This document shows, piece after piece, positions 26,701 through 41,700 of a stretch of DNA of 64,000 nt. The stretch's first letter is position 1. Each line of letters begins with the position of its first letter. The stretch spans positions 4,360,517 through 4,424,516 of the forward strand of contig OX155955.1 in the NCBI GenBank assembly GCA_944548615.1, given 5' to 3'. Source of the stretch: Micropterix aruncella. Taxonomy: Eukaryota > Arthropoda > Insecta > Lepidoptera > Micropterigidae. The position numbers were made by a program, and so were the translations under genes. The notes under the pieces were generated by a model, which worked only from the letters and a program-made list of their open reading frames with translations, ran no database searches and was not told where the DNA came from.

Positions 26701-29700
26701 TGCGAATTAATTGGAACAAGCAATAAATTTAAACTTTTATTTTGTTTCTGGCAACTATCTGAGATATTTTTAATTCTGGCAATGTTTTTTAGCCAGTCAG
26801 TCATTCGAGCACATGAAAAATGTCAAAAAGCGTATTCTAGGTTATGTTGGTGTGTTTTCAGTAGGAAATTTGTTGTTTTTCGCAAAGAGCAGATTTGGAC
26901 TGCATAAATTGAGTGACTTTTCAAGAATCTATTTCACTCAAAGAAAGCGGGAATGGATAATTACTGTTGCTGAGCACTCTTCTATGATGTACCGGCAGAT
27001 ATCGGAGAATGTTGGAGTTGGCCTCACATCCGTCAGCAGGATTGTCCATCAAATAAAAGCGACGGGAGCGGTGAACACCAAACGAAGGGAAAGATGTGGT
27101 GGCAAGAGAGAAACAACCCTCAAGATGATCAACTTCTGGTACGTAAGAGCAAAATAAATCCACGCATGAGTGCAGTCGACCTAAACAGAGAACTTAATCA
27201 GTCTGGAATAAATATTGACGTCACGACAGTCCGACCACGGCTTCTTAAATATTTTAGGATTGCAAGGAAGCCAATTAAGCAGAAGCTGCTGACCACTATC
27301 TTGATGAAGAAGCGCCTAGCTTGGGCCAAGAAATACCAGCACTGGACAACTCAAGACTGGCATAAAATTCTTTTCTCCAATGAAACAAATTTTGTAGTGC
27401 AGGGATAGCATGTCCAGTTCATGAGGCGAGCAGCTGGTGATCCCATATACCTTGCTAATTTGGAACAGAGAGTAAAGCACCATATGAAGAAGATGTTTTG
27501 GGGTCGCTTCTCTCATGGCACTGGATCACTCATGCCACTTACTGGGATGATGTATTCAGACCAATATATTGATATCAAACCATATGATACGGGAGCTCCA
27601 CAAGGTCTATCCTTCCAACTAGAGAATTTTTCAACAGGATATCGCCCCATGCCATTCTTCGAAAAATCTATAGTCACCCGAATCTATAGTCGAGTATTGA
27701 TCATTACTCGAGTACCGAGCAGTACTTGAGTAATACTTGAGTACCAGTTTTCATTTTAAAGTCGAGTATTGAGAAAGCGAGTAATACTCGAGTATTACTC
27801 AGAGCTGAGTATCCGTCCGGTGATACTTGACAGCTACTTGGCTTGGAGCTGTCAAAACTTTTCGTTTATTTGCGTTGGTGCATGTGTATATTATTGTATT
27901 TACGTAATATTTCGTGAAATAGCGGAGTTCTTACAACTGCTGGAGGAAATTGAAAGTATATACATGGTTTGTGGTGCGGCAGCATGCTCTCGAGTGCTTT
28001 TTGCATATCGAGTGCTTTCTGCATTTCTGCTTTCGACTGTTTTCTCCATATCGAAGTCCAAATAAAACAAAGTCCAGAATAAAACGCAGAAGCCGATATG
28101 AGGCCGCACGCGAAACATCAGGATAGATGATTCTTACGCGCGCTTTGAAAGAATTCATGGGGTTAGAATCGAACTGTCAAATCGTGGCGACAACAAATTG
28201 GCGTTTTTTTCGAAAATCGTTTTTTTTCGAAATCGAAAAACAACATTCAAATGGGTATATATACTCTCTGTTAATCTTCATCATAACTTCGGATGAAAAA
28301 TAAAAGATTAGTAATTTGTTTTCGAATAAATACGTAATATTTTATTTTCCCTATGTTTTCGTCTCTACTTGAGTATTACTCAGCTAAGTCGATGAACGAT
28401 ATTCGACTGTAGAACGCATCCAATACTTAAGTACTACTTGGCATCTGAGTAATACTTGAGTAAAGACTCAAGTAATGGTCAATACTCGACTATAGATTCG
28501 AGTGATAGTATAATATCAGCGTCCCCTAGATACGGTCGTTTTCGCTCGGTGAAGTATGCGATGAGCCAATCGCTATTGGTTTAATTTTGTTTCTCCTGCA
28601 CATTTTACAATAAAGTATACTCAATATCATAGCCCTTCTGATGTAAATTATATTATTCATTATAAATAAATAACACGTTTTTTATATACACTTTATATCA
28701 TAAGGTTTAATCTATTTCCTATTTGAGTCTAATAATAGGTAATTTTCTGGTTGAGAGCATTTTGGATAACTTTATTTTACATTTTACAGTTAGAGCAGTG
28801 TCTACCTCATAGCAGGTTAGTCCAAGTTGGGTAATCTAATCGTTTAATAATCATGTGATCTAATCATGAAATAATTGTGGTCTCGCCATTAGCATCTTGG
28901 GATTTTTAGTGAAAAGTACATATGTTTTGTAGAAATAAATTCCTTAATAGTTACTGCCATCCATAATATAATATTAATCCAGAATCCATAACATGTCATG
29001 CAATAAGCCTGGGGGTTAATGAGAACAGGAGCATTAAACGGCTTTCCCGCTCACTCTAAGACATTCTAGGTCATGTTGAAAATGCTCGCCCTCATTTTTA
29101 TTTTATTAGGCCGAGACGTAAATTTGAGATTAAAATTATCAACGGCGCGTATTGTAATTTAATAGCCTCTTGTTTTACGACGGAGGACGCGCGACTCGCA
29201 AAATTTTAATTAGTTTTCAAAGCATAATTTGCAGTAGCTAATAAGTCACCGTTATGTTTAAACAGAAGTAGACGTGGGTGTCGCGTCCGCGCCGCGCGGG
29301 CGAACCAGACCGGCGCGGCGCCCGTGGCGCACCACCGCACAGTGATACGTCTAGTATAGTGTTTCTGTAAGTGGGGTCATTGTTGGGCAAGTTTTAGTGA
29401 GATTAATGATTGCATATATTAATCGTTATTTATGACTAATAGCTGATTAGTTTAGTGATAGCAACTCGACTTTAGTTGCAAATCGTATATTAAGCGATCA
29501 TGACTAAAAAACTGTGATCATGACTAAAAAATCAAATCAAAAACTCTTTATTTCATAAATCATACAATGGCAAGACTGATCACCGTACAGATAATATCTT
29601 CCAGTCAACCAATAGATATAACAAAGAGAATTGTCGGGTGGCATCTAAAGACCAAATTAGTCAAAGTAATCTATGATTGAAATTGACGATTGAGTGATTA

Positions 29701-32700
29701 ATGACTAATTGATTTAGTTATGGTTATGATTAAAGTTTTCAATTGTGATTAATTTAGTCATGACTGATTAGTTGATTGAGAAAATTAGTCGATAGACGCC
29801 ACACTGAGTGAGGTACGCGTACCCCTAGGGGTTCGGTAGTTGATCATAGGGGGTTCGCGACAAGGTTCACGTTATGGCGACTAACTGGCTGGCTCGCACG
29901 TACGACACTACATGCGCGTGCATTGCTGCTTGACATATTTATAAAACCATAAGAATCATTTACCAAAAGAATCAGCACTTATTTCGGAGAACAGCAATAA
30001 AATGTAATAAAAGTAATTTTTAACGAATGATAGTTGTAAACATTAATCAATGTTTAAAATCGGGATCATCGCTCGCAAAATGTCCCCAGGTACTCTAAGG
30101 GAAATCATCCAATTCGCAAACTGCGAAAAGTACGTCGACTCGGATGCGCCTACATCTGCTGAAAGAAATTCAATTCCAAAAGAAATTTCTGCGGAAACGA
30201 AACCTTGCAATCTTCTACAACTAGTTTTTTAATAGGGGGTTCCCAGCCGTCTGGGTAATTAAATAGGGGTACGCGGGGCTATACATTTGAGAATCCTTGG
30301 TCTGATACATGCCAGTCGGATAAAAGTATTTTTTAAATATTTATATATATTTTATCAGTATTTTATATCTAACTATATAGTATTTAGTGACTTCCAACTA
30401 CTTGATAGTAGACAGCTGTATATAAAAACGGTCCTGCTGTACTACCACAGAAATGACAAAATATCGACAACACAACATAAAGGACACGGACATAAGACGA
30501 GGCAATTAAACAAACAACCGGGGAGATGAATGAAAGAACTTCAGGACAACGACACTACATTGTTACAGCAATAAGACTACAATTAAGTGACAATGTATTT
30601 ACTATCAATGGACATGCAGTATACAGTATTAAAAAATGGTAATCCACTGGCTACTTGACAAATCGAGGACCGAGTGCGAAGAGCTACTTAATATTGTGAC
30701 AGATATGTAATATTATTATTATATATACACACTGTAACAAAAACTACTTTTTGTTCATATGGGCACGGCAATTGTAAATAGAAATAGAAATAGAAATATT
30801 TTTATTGTCCGAAATTGTGGTGGTACATTTATGGTGATAATGCGTAAAACTATGTATCTCACAATTACCTGTTATTAAAACAGATTGACAAATTTACTTA
30901 TCTGCTAAATTGACTTATCTGCTAATTATAATATCTTATTAAAAATGTAATTATTTCATTGGTTTAACATGAAAAAATCTAAACAGACCGGATGAGTAGA
31001 ACTAACAGTAGAAGACAATTAGGAAAAATAATTCACCAATAATATAAAAAATAAAGAAAAAATAAAAAATCAAGGAATAATCAAAATTCCGCCTATAAAT
31101 ACGAAATGTATATAATTTAAAATGTAACAGTAGAAAACAATAATTAAAAAATAATTCACCAATAATATAAAAAATAATGAAAAAAAAACAAAATCAAGGA
31201 ATAATCAAAAATCCGCCTATAATTCAATGTTTATAATTGAAAATTTGTAATCTTCCTAATTGAATTATTGTAAAAACAAAATGAAAATGCATGCCTATAG
31301 TTTTTAGTGTTCATGATTTGATGAACATTTTTGAGTGTTCATGGTTTTTGAGTGTTCATGATTATTCCTCGGGGTTTCGTCGTAATAATAACGCTTTCTT
31401 CAAAGCGAAATATCTACCCTAGAAAAATATCCGACAGTCGAAAATGACATTTGATGTGTCAGTGTTGTAATATTGAAAAATAATAAAATCACAAAATTTA
31501 TCAAAATCACATCTTAAATCTAAATAATTAATAAAATAATTTTATTCTATTTTGATTCCCTTAAATAAATTAAAAATATTTCATTTCGTAAATTTTAAAT
31601 TTATATATAACTAAATCATGTAACAGTTCAGCGATATAACTAAAATATAGCCGCAATTTCAGGTACCTCGAATTCTCTATATATGTAGTTGCATGGCTCG
31701 CAAGCAAAACCACCGATGAACACGACGTACCTTAGACTGACGTCAAGAATTCTCATTTTTTGTAACCGTATTTCGGCTCAGTGGTGTGAACTGCCTTTTC
31801 TTATTGGATCGACCGGAGGAAGAATACTTGGTTTGACGGAACGAATTTTTCTGTTTTTCTTGTAGTAATCAAGTGCTTTGGCATAGGGGTAGCATTTTTT
31901 TCGATAACTTTTATAATAGCAATAATTTTTTTTACCGATAACTTTTATGATAAAATTTATTTGAAATTTAAATTCCAACTCAAACCAAGTTATCCCATTT
32001 CAATATGGCCAGTGTGAAAAAACAGCAATTACATAGGTAAGGACCCAATAATTAGGCGCTTTAATGTTCAGATAGACTAATCGGTTGCATTCTAACCTAT
32101 CCATATTATTTCTGTGATGCGACGAGCCTAAATAAAATGCGATGATAGCACTAACAATTTATTGTTATTATTGTTATCACTGGTAAAATAATGGTTTTTG
32201 ATAATCAATCTGTCCTTTATTAAAAAAAACATTCGTAACCAATATCATTATAGATGGCTAAGTAAATTGCTATTCGTTTCGCCGGAATGCTACCTATCAG
32301 CTCCACCAGCATGTCGCCGGCGCAGAAGGGTTGCCATTAGGTACTATGGACTTAAACAATCTAATACTATATTTAATCTTTTGGACTTTTGTCCCGCTGC
32401 CATGACAGATAAATCACTGTGCGACGCCGCCGGTCGGTATTAAAACGGACTTCGGCCACCGGCGGACGCGCGCGACATGTCGCCACCACGCAATAATAAC
32501 ATTGCAGAAAAAGCGAAAGCTAACAGAAAGGAGGCCCTGGGAGGCCTTCGCATCCGACACCACGCTATAAGATCAAAGCTCAAAGCGTTAAGAAACGACC
32601 GCTATGCGGCCGTCGATATCAAGTTCAAGAAGCGCGCGACATGAATGGCAAGGGCTTGCACGAGGGTGATAGATCGGCAAAGTGTGGTGCCTTATATACG

Positions 32701-35700
32701 TAATTGAACACAACGAGTGGTCAGAATTAAAGAAACTACTACCAAGAGTAAAGAAGGTGGTAAAAAAGTGGGTGGGATGTGTCAGAGCGCATGCACGTTA
32801 GTTTAACGTGAACCGTCTTCGTCTGAGTCGCTAAAATCATTTTATTAGCACGCGCAATATAGACTATTTTTCTACAACAGCTAGTTAGTTTGTTAAACAA
32901 ACAAGTGAATGATACAATAGACGGTGGTAGACGGATTTTCGATGAGTTTAGGCTCACCGTTTCCAAGAACGCCTGATTGGTCATGGTCACGTATAGACAG
33001 TCGAAAATGTGCACAATCTTCGGATAGGCTCCTTCTGTTTCCCACTTTATATTACACAAGCACAATGAATGTTTTTAGTCCGTAGTTTTTACACTCTGTG
33101 TACATCTTTCATGCAAAAATATCCATTTTCCTTTCCACTCAATGTATCTATGTATTATCTATGTATATTTTTTAAATTATAATTTTCAAAAAAAAATACT
33201 TAAGATCGATTATCTCAGAAGGGAAGTTGTTTTCCTTAGTTAGTGTATTACGTCAGATTCTTTATTGTGCACTTTCATCATTTTCCGAAATCTTCGAAAG
33301 ATCACCGCAGGAGACGCCATAAAATACCAAAAGAAGTGACGTCACGTGCGATATTACACGTTATAAAACATCGCCTTTGCGCTGAGGGTGGCAGAGTGGA
33401 GAAAGATGAGGGGTTTATATTAAGATGCGTACTTATAATGTAAACACGAGATATTGGGCGGTATGCAGTATCGGTAGGGCGAGGCTCTGGCGGCAGATGG
33501 AGGTCGTTTGCTATGGAGATTAAGGGAAAATTACACGTCTGTTGTATCGTTATTACACACATCACACACATATCGAAAACCGATTTCGTAGAACTAATAT
33601 TTCCCTTAAGACTAGTATAATAAATGTACCCTATTAAAATTATATCAGCGACCGATTTCGTAGAAATTATTATGATAAATATACCATCTATCTTTTGAGA
33701 TTATTATGATAAATATACCATATTCAAATTTATTTATTTATTTATTTATTAGTTACTATAAGACATTGATTTGCTTACAAAAATAACTGGAACCGAATGG
33801 TAAAACCTTAACCTTTTGCTTATTTGATTCTGTCACCCAACTGGGCCTAGCCCGTTCTAGGGTGGACAGGACTCTAATAATACAATCAAGTTTGCTTGAT
33901 TGCTTGATTGCTTACAAATGTACAACGTGGTTTTAAAAAAAATAATTATTATTGTAATAATAAAAAATAATAAAATATAATATAATAAATTAAATGCAAT
34001 TCCATTATATAATCGATAATAAATATAATATAAAATTCGATTAAATAATATAAATAAAGTTATATATGAGAAAAGAAAGAAACAGTCATTATTATTTCAT
34101 ATATGTTAAGTAATATAGGAATATAAAATAACTAGTAAAAAAAAGTACAATTCATTGTCAAAATAATATATAACAACAAAGTCAAATAATTTTTGGTAGT
34201 TAGTTCAATGTTAAAATATACTCAACACACGTGTTTAAAAATATGTTTATAATTTGTGCACCTAAGTTTTATTAAACTATTATTTCTAACATTTGATGTA
34301 TGGTTAGTCTATCATGATTCGATAACCATTTCTTTAATTTATTTTTGAATTCCCTAAATGTCAAATTCATTTTTATTTCCATATTGATCAGATTGTAAAA
34401 TCTCGGCGCAATGAAAGAGTAATGTCTTTGTCTAAATGATGTTTTCATTCTGGGTATTATTAAGCTATTTTCTAAAACATGTCTCGTTGGTCTTCGATTC
34501 TGAATTATTCCTAAATTATATCGACGACTGATTTCGTAGAACTATTATCTCTTTTGAGACTAATCTAATAAATATACCCTATTCAAATTATATCAACGAC
34601 CGAATTCGTAGAACTGTTATCTCTTTTGAGATAGTATTATAAATAGACTCTATTCAAATTGTAAAAACGGCCGATTTCGTAAGACTATTATCTCATTTTA
34701 GTCTAGTATAATAAATATACCCGATTCAAATTTTATCAACGACCGATTTCGTAGAACTATTATCTCATTTTAGACTAGTATAATAAATATACCATATTCA
34801 AATTGTATTAACGACCGATTCCGTAGAACTAGTATCTCCTTTGAAACTAGTATAATAAATATACCCTATTCAAATTCAACTTCCTTGATCCAATCAAAAA
34901 AGTTACAGTCATAAAATGTTACATTTAATAAATAGGCCTCGCCAGTACTAAGGTAAGCTTAATGTACATATGTGTATTTAGTGTGGTTTGCGTAATTATT
35001 GCATTAAACTAAAGTAATATATAATATTTAAGTATATAGATATGTATACATATAATAGTATATAATATTATACAATTTAAACATACATACATAACACATA
35101 CATACAGAAATATATATTTATTCTTTATAGATATTAACATATTAAATAATACTATATAGATTAGAAAATTCGTTCGTTATTTTAGCATATTTCTTATTAG
35201 TGCCTTCGTTTCTTGTCGACCCATAGACAAAAGCGACTTTTTTAGGGTTTTCTTTACTCAGTGACTAGTCCTTGATTTCGAACCTGCAGGAACTACCAAC
35301 AGGAACCTGTTGATTTTGTTGAACATTCGAAGAGCAATGCAAGAAAAGCGTTTATGAGCAAAACTTGTTCTCTATTTGGAATTAAGTGCTATCTAATGTT
35401 ATTCGTATAAATTTATGGTGTGTCGAATATAAGTGATGATCCTAGGGTAGTATAGTAGGATTACCTTAGCGCATATCTGAAGAAAGTCTAGCAATTTAGA
35501 TTTCTTGTACAAGCTCTCAGATATCAAAAGGGCTTTTTAAGGACTACTCTTAATAGCGACTTATAGGTCTTATAAGACGATCAAGTGTTTGCAGCAAAGC
35601 TTCGCCCCAAGGTGTGATTCCGTATGATAGTAAATTCTTGGCAAACGCTTCTTACCAAATCTTTGGCTACTCCATTTCTTATTAACTTGAATGGATATAT

Positions 35701-38700
35701 ACATTTGCGCACTTTTTTTGCAGTGCTCCTAATATGTTCTTCCCACTTCAATATATAGTCCACAGTTAACCCTAGATACTTTATTGTATTAACTCATTCC
35801 ACCTCCGTACACGTACAAGGCTGTATAGAATTCTTGCCGTCACCGACAGTGGGCCCGATAGCGTTTCTTCGTGAACTAAAATAGGAACTTAGTTCAACCG
35901 AACGAGACAGAGCGTTAGAACGGAATATGAAATGAACTATCGTCGATTTTCCCGCACCAAAACTACCAGTCAAACTTATAGACGCCCGAATAAGTTTGAA
36001 CATATTTCGTGCGGTGTTAGATTTAGCTGCTTTATCTTCGGTGGGTAGTTTTAATGCGGAAAAGTGACAACCGTTCATTTCACATTCCGCTCTGACGTAC
36101 TGCTCTGTCTCGTTCACACGAACTAATTTCCGATTTTAGTTCAAAAGAAACGCAATCGAGCCCAGTGTTGCATATATGGATTTTTAGTATATATAAATGG
36201 ATGTTAGACGTAAGATTTGTGTATATATAAATGGATGTTGATATATCTGAGCTTAATATACTTCGATACCGTTTATCTGATCAACATAAGAGTTGGCACA
36301 TATATGTATTTTTATGGAGGAGTTTCTTATGCTATGCTCCACTCTGTTGTGACCCGCCACTAGATGGCGTTGCAGCACATAAACATCTAGACCGTTCAAC
36401 CGATGGGAATGAAAATTGGTATACAAAGGTATTTGAGAGTGGATAATATTTTCGCACTATTTACTTTGTTGTGACTCGCCACTAGATAGCACTACAGCAC
36501 ACCAACTTCTATCACGTTCAACCGACCGCCATGGACCTGCCATGAAGGCCACCCGGGTAACACCAGGTAATATTCGGATTCGGACTAATTTTCGGATTTT
36601 AATTTGATATTGCCGAAACTTCTTTAATGAGGCAGTGTCTTTTCTACACAGAATTCGCCAGGAAATTTTGGAATTGTTAGTTATTCAAATTAAGATAATA
36701 CTTTCTAAAAGAAGTTACTATAGCATTAATGACTACGTTAATGACAAATATATCAAGTATTAATATAACTTATTTTTCAGATTCATTCGCTACATATATA
36801 GTTCTTCAAAAACTAAAGATTTTGTTGTTATTACCCTGCCTATTAGTCCAAGCATATAAGATGTCGTTTCTAGGAAAAAAAATTCGGAAGTATTTTTTCC
36901 AACGGATTTATATGTATTTTTAGACGCTGAATCCAATTTTTACGACCTCGTCAGAGGTGAGCTAACTTCTGGAATTCCGAAAAATCGCAAAAAAATGCAT
37001 TACATCTAGTTTTTCGCTTATAATTCACGAATAAAACATTTCTTGATAACGACTATTCAGTACAAAATATGAGTAGACAAAATTTCCTTCAATTCATATT
37101 GACAGACTTAATTCCTACGATGTACCTTTAGCGATGGTTTGGCACATCGAAGGAATTAAGTCAATATATATGAAGTGTAGGAAATTTTATCTACTCTAAT
37201 TTTGTATTAAATAGTCGTTATCAAAAAATGCTTTATTCGTGAATTATAAGCGAAAAACAAAATAAAGAACATTTTTTTGTAGTTTTTCGCGATTCCTAAA
37301 GTTAGCTCACCTCTGGCGAGCCCGCAAAGTTAAAAATCGGATTCAGCGTCTAAAAATACATATAAAACTTTGAGAAAAATATTTTCGGAAATTATTCCTG
37401 GAAATGACACGATTAAATCTTATATGCTTGGACTAATAGGCAAGGTAACAACAACAAAAAATTTAGTTTTTGAAGAAATATATATGTAGCAAATAAATCT
37501 GAAAAATAATGTATATTACCACGTGAAAATCAGATTCAGCGTTCAATAATACATAAAACCGTTGAGAAAAATACTTCCAGATATTTTTCCTGAGGAAACC
37601 CCAATATGCTTGGACTATATTTTTCTGTTCTTATTGTAATCTACTCTTTCAGTTTTATGCGTCATCTATTCAACTGCTTACTGAATATCATTAACCCTTC
37701 AGGCCTCGGCCCCTCAGCCGATTGAAAAATTGATGTCCCAAAATATTTTACTAAAAATTAGTAAAAAATTGAATTATAACACTGTCTCACCAAAACATTA
37801 ATTACCGCCAAGCCACTGTACCCATAATTAAAATAAAACATATTAACATAATAAAACATGATAAAATAAAACAAATTAAATTAAAATAAAATTAAAATGG
37901 GGCCGTCACGCTGAATCGTGTTGTGGCCGATATCGGCCAATCGAGGCCTGAGGGGTTAAACGGACTAATGCTACCATAATGTGCTATTATTCTCTCTTGA
38001 CGTTGAGCATATGTACGCAAGGTTGAATAAAAACATTATGATTTTGCATGGAGATAGCTGTATACCGAAACCATACAATATATTGTATTAAATGGTTAGT
38101 CTTAAATTTGGGTCCATATTTTTAATAAAATTAAAATTTACAAAGAACATTATAATTTTCACATTCTTTAATTTATTTTAATATTTGAACGTATAAACCA
38201 GAAAATTATTCCATTTATGTATTGACGGCTTTCAAAATAAGTTCGGGTTACAGCACATGAAACCAATATCTAGTTAAAGTCAAATAAAATGGCGCTATCG
38301 CTTACCGCCTACGCGTCGCTCGCAACTGTGACCGAACCCTAAACACGTGGGTGACAAAAACGATGACAACTCCACAATAGGATTGTTGCTATTATCATTG
38401 TACCTAATTTGAACGGTCATACGATAATTTGTATAAAAGTTGTACATGGGGATATAGCTCAGTGGTAGAGCATTCGACTGCAGATCGAGAGGTCCCCGGT
38501 TCAAACCCGGGTGTCCCCTGATTGTTTTTTTTTTCTAATCAAAAGGAAACACTTCACATGACCTATCCTTACCAAAATGGAGAGTTCGGTACATGCCAGA
38601 ATTGCTGTAGGTTACAGTTTTTAAGAATAACTATGTACAAACTTCTTTTTTCGTAAATATTCACAAGAAAGTGAGTTAACAGAGTTAACAGAGTTAAGAA

Positions 38701-41700
38701 AGTGAGTTAAAGTGAGATAACTATGTAATAGTTATGTTAACTTAGTAGTTTCATCCAATTGCTTAGCATTTACGATAGGCTTATGGGCGTGCCCTATGTG
38801 CTGGCATCCTGTTTACTATATGCAAATGGAAGACATATTTATAAATCTCAAAAAAAAGTAAAACTTACAATATTTACGAAAACTTAAATTAATTTAAAAT
38901 CTTTGAATTTTGGTAAGCAATTTTATTAATTTTTTGGGTAATTTTCGACGCCGATCGCTGTGATTCTGACAGATTCCATTCGTTTGCTTCAGCGGGCGGC
39001 ACCACTGCTTTACCTCTATTCTTCCATGGTTTCATCTGTTTTAACTCAAATTTGCTGCTATTGGGTTAATGACCCTTATGTAATGGGATACATTACACCC
39101 TGATGCCACGGGAATTTCTGCCTCCATCCATGGAATAATTCGTTTTTTTGTCTACTGGTGGCCTGATTGTGACAGCAGAAGGGCTGCCTTCGGAAAGTAT
39201 ATAAATTATATAACATTCTCCAGAAAGGTGTTTTTGTTTTATTTTTGCGTATTTGTAAAAGGATTTCCTGTGGACCACATCCAGTGACATTACACCTCAA
39301 TTTCACGACCCGAGATGCGTGGGTTTTAGTCTTTTTTGTTGAGTAAAGTTTCCGTTTTGCGCTATAAAAGGCGGTGGCGTCCATTATTTTCGTTTTAGTG
39401 TCGTGTTTTTTTTGTAACCCGTTTGGTTATAAAAATAAGGGTTACATAATTGTATGGCATAACGTATGCCGGATTTAATACGTACTGAAATAACAAGTTA
39501 TTGACACTTAACAAAGAAATCGAGATTTTAAATGCATTGATATGATTTTTATATTGCTTGATAGAAACAAATGTAAATGCAGCTAGCAAAACTAGTTAGT
39601 TCCTGGACAATATTGTAAGGCTAGGTACTTAGTTTTTGTTATCAAAAAGACCCCAAAAGATGCCCTAAATTCTGTATTTGTAGAATTGCCGCGGAATCTT
39701 ACTTTTCCGGCCCACCAACCAACGAGTAGGGAAAGTACAGTAATCGCGCAAAATTTTTTTTTCTGGGTGAAAACGGATATATCTGTTGTGAGCCACTCTG
39801 TGATGATTAAAATCATTTCCAGGTGGATGTCTGCCACCGACACACTTCCGTTTCCAGGTGGAAAGATGTGGGTGTGTGTGTATTCCTCCACGATAACGCT
39901 TAATCCGATTGAGCTGAAATTTGGGTATGCAGGCATCATTTGGTCAAGGCAAAAGTTTAAAAGATTGTGGTTGAAATCGGCCCACCAAAGGGACGCAGTA
40001 GTCATATTCAAATTTTGAAATATTGGAGTTAAAGACTTAAAATTTGGTACACAAATGCCTTGTTGGACCAAAACGCATTGAATTTTCGCCGGTCAGTATA
40101 TTTGCGTAAACGATTAAATCGACTTGTTTAATTCGTTGCAATCTCATTATCCGCGCTTGTCGCCGACGATCACTTTCAATCAGGTAAACCTCCTTCCTTT
40201 ATCATTTTTGTAATGGTTTATCTGTAAGATTCTTAGTGTTCAAGTGTATTTTTATTTTAATCAGCTTCAGGCTCTTTTACTTGCTAATGCAAACAAACAA
40301 ATAATACAACGTGGCTGTCGTTCACAATATATTTTTATAAATAAGACATCATAACAGTAATGGCCTTATATTGATATAACACTCGCGACCCCATTTGGGG
40401 TCGCGACCCCAACATTACGTACCGCTGGTCTACAACACAGTATATGGAACAGTAAGCGCACTTTTGAGCAGCAGCGCGATACGGGGATAGGGTGCGAGGG
40501 AAGTGAGCAGAGGGATACGTCTCGGCGAACGCCTTTGGTTGACGCTACGCACGGGGGGAGGAAGGAAAATTTCTCGAATCTGTGTCATATGCGAGCCCTT
40601 AAGACTCGTGACGTCGCTCGCTTCGATTTCAGAAGCTACTTTCTGTGGGATGTGTCTACAGTAGGCATTTTTGCAACCGTAAACCGAAATATAAGTACTA
40701 TTATATCCGTACCTGTTATCCAAATTAGACCCGTTAGCGGAACGAACAACTTGACCCTGGTGGTTGACCATCTCGTATCTGACCAGATTCAAGCCACTGG
40801 CGACTGGAAGCACGTCAGCGCTGAGACTTCGATCCAAGGCTTTCAAGGACTTTCGCTTCATACAGTGCCAGATGTTCGTAAGGTAATCTGCCTTGCTGAT
40901 GTCCGCGCTTTCAAAGTTTAGCTATTGGAAAACAATCCGTTTTTACAAATGCTTGGGAGATTTAAAATTTCTTATATGTTAATAGGCGGTGTCAGAAAGT
41001 TTTTTTTAACTTTTTGTTCCACTGACCAACGTTTTTAGAAATGTTTATCAGTGGATGTAAAGAATTCGTTGCGACGAAAATATTTTTTATTATATTTTCA
41101 TTTGGGGCTTTACAATGAAATAATACTATAGTCTATAAAAGTATCAATTAATTGATGTAAAACCCTTAAAACATTATTTTAAACATTAGTCAATGAAACA
41201 AATAGCAAAAAAAAATCATTATAAATGTGGTACACTTTTTTTTTAAATCGCCCAAATACATAGCAGTATTTGGGGACCCAATAGGCGTTATTCTGGTAAA
41301 CAGCACTCCCGTCGGTAATTTGTGTTATGCTGACGCTATTATTGCTAATTATAAGCATTAATTATGTAGCGTTAATAGATTGCTCAATGACGTACTTCGT
41401 TCTGGCAGCTAGGATTTTAATATGAAACTAAAACGTGTAGATGGCCCACATATTTCCAAGCTTAGACTATTTTTGTTTCTTATTTTTAATGGCCCGATAT
41501 ATGGCATTCTAAACATATCTGAACGGTATGCTATCTCAAAATAAAACAATAATATAGTATGTAAAGTTTACTTTATTTTTAGCCCTTAATTGCATACATA
41601 TATATTTATTTTTTCTACTTTAAATTTTACTTTAATTTGTGTAAACAATACATTTGTTAGATTTAGAAATATTTCAAATTGATCACCTTCGTCAGTTCGC

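Larger units (their letters stand above)
16737..40712 (-). other. Osiris intron 3 (24.0 kb)
   Basis: Donor GTACGG at 40712 and acceptor tattgcag ending at 16737. The phase on both sides (2 then 1) reconstitutes one Ser codon. It contains a tRNA gene and many transposons, listed separately; no additional Osiris exon was found. Confidence 0.75.

Noticed and set aside
33574..34876. CRISPR-like look of regularly spaced repeats
   Set aside because: Units are contiguous and degenerate without unique spacers, and the genome is eukaryotic, so this is a minisatellite.
38295..38504. Minus-strand open frame of 69 codons
   Set aside because: It is the shadow of the tRNA-Cys gene read backwards.
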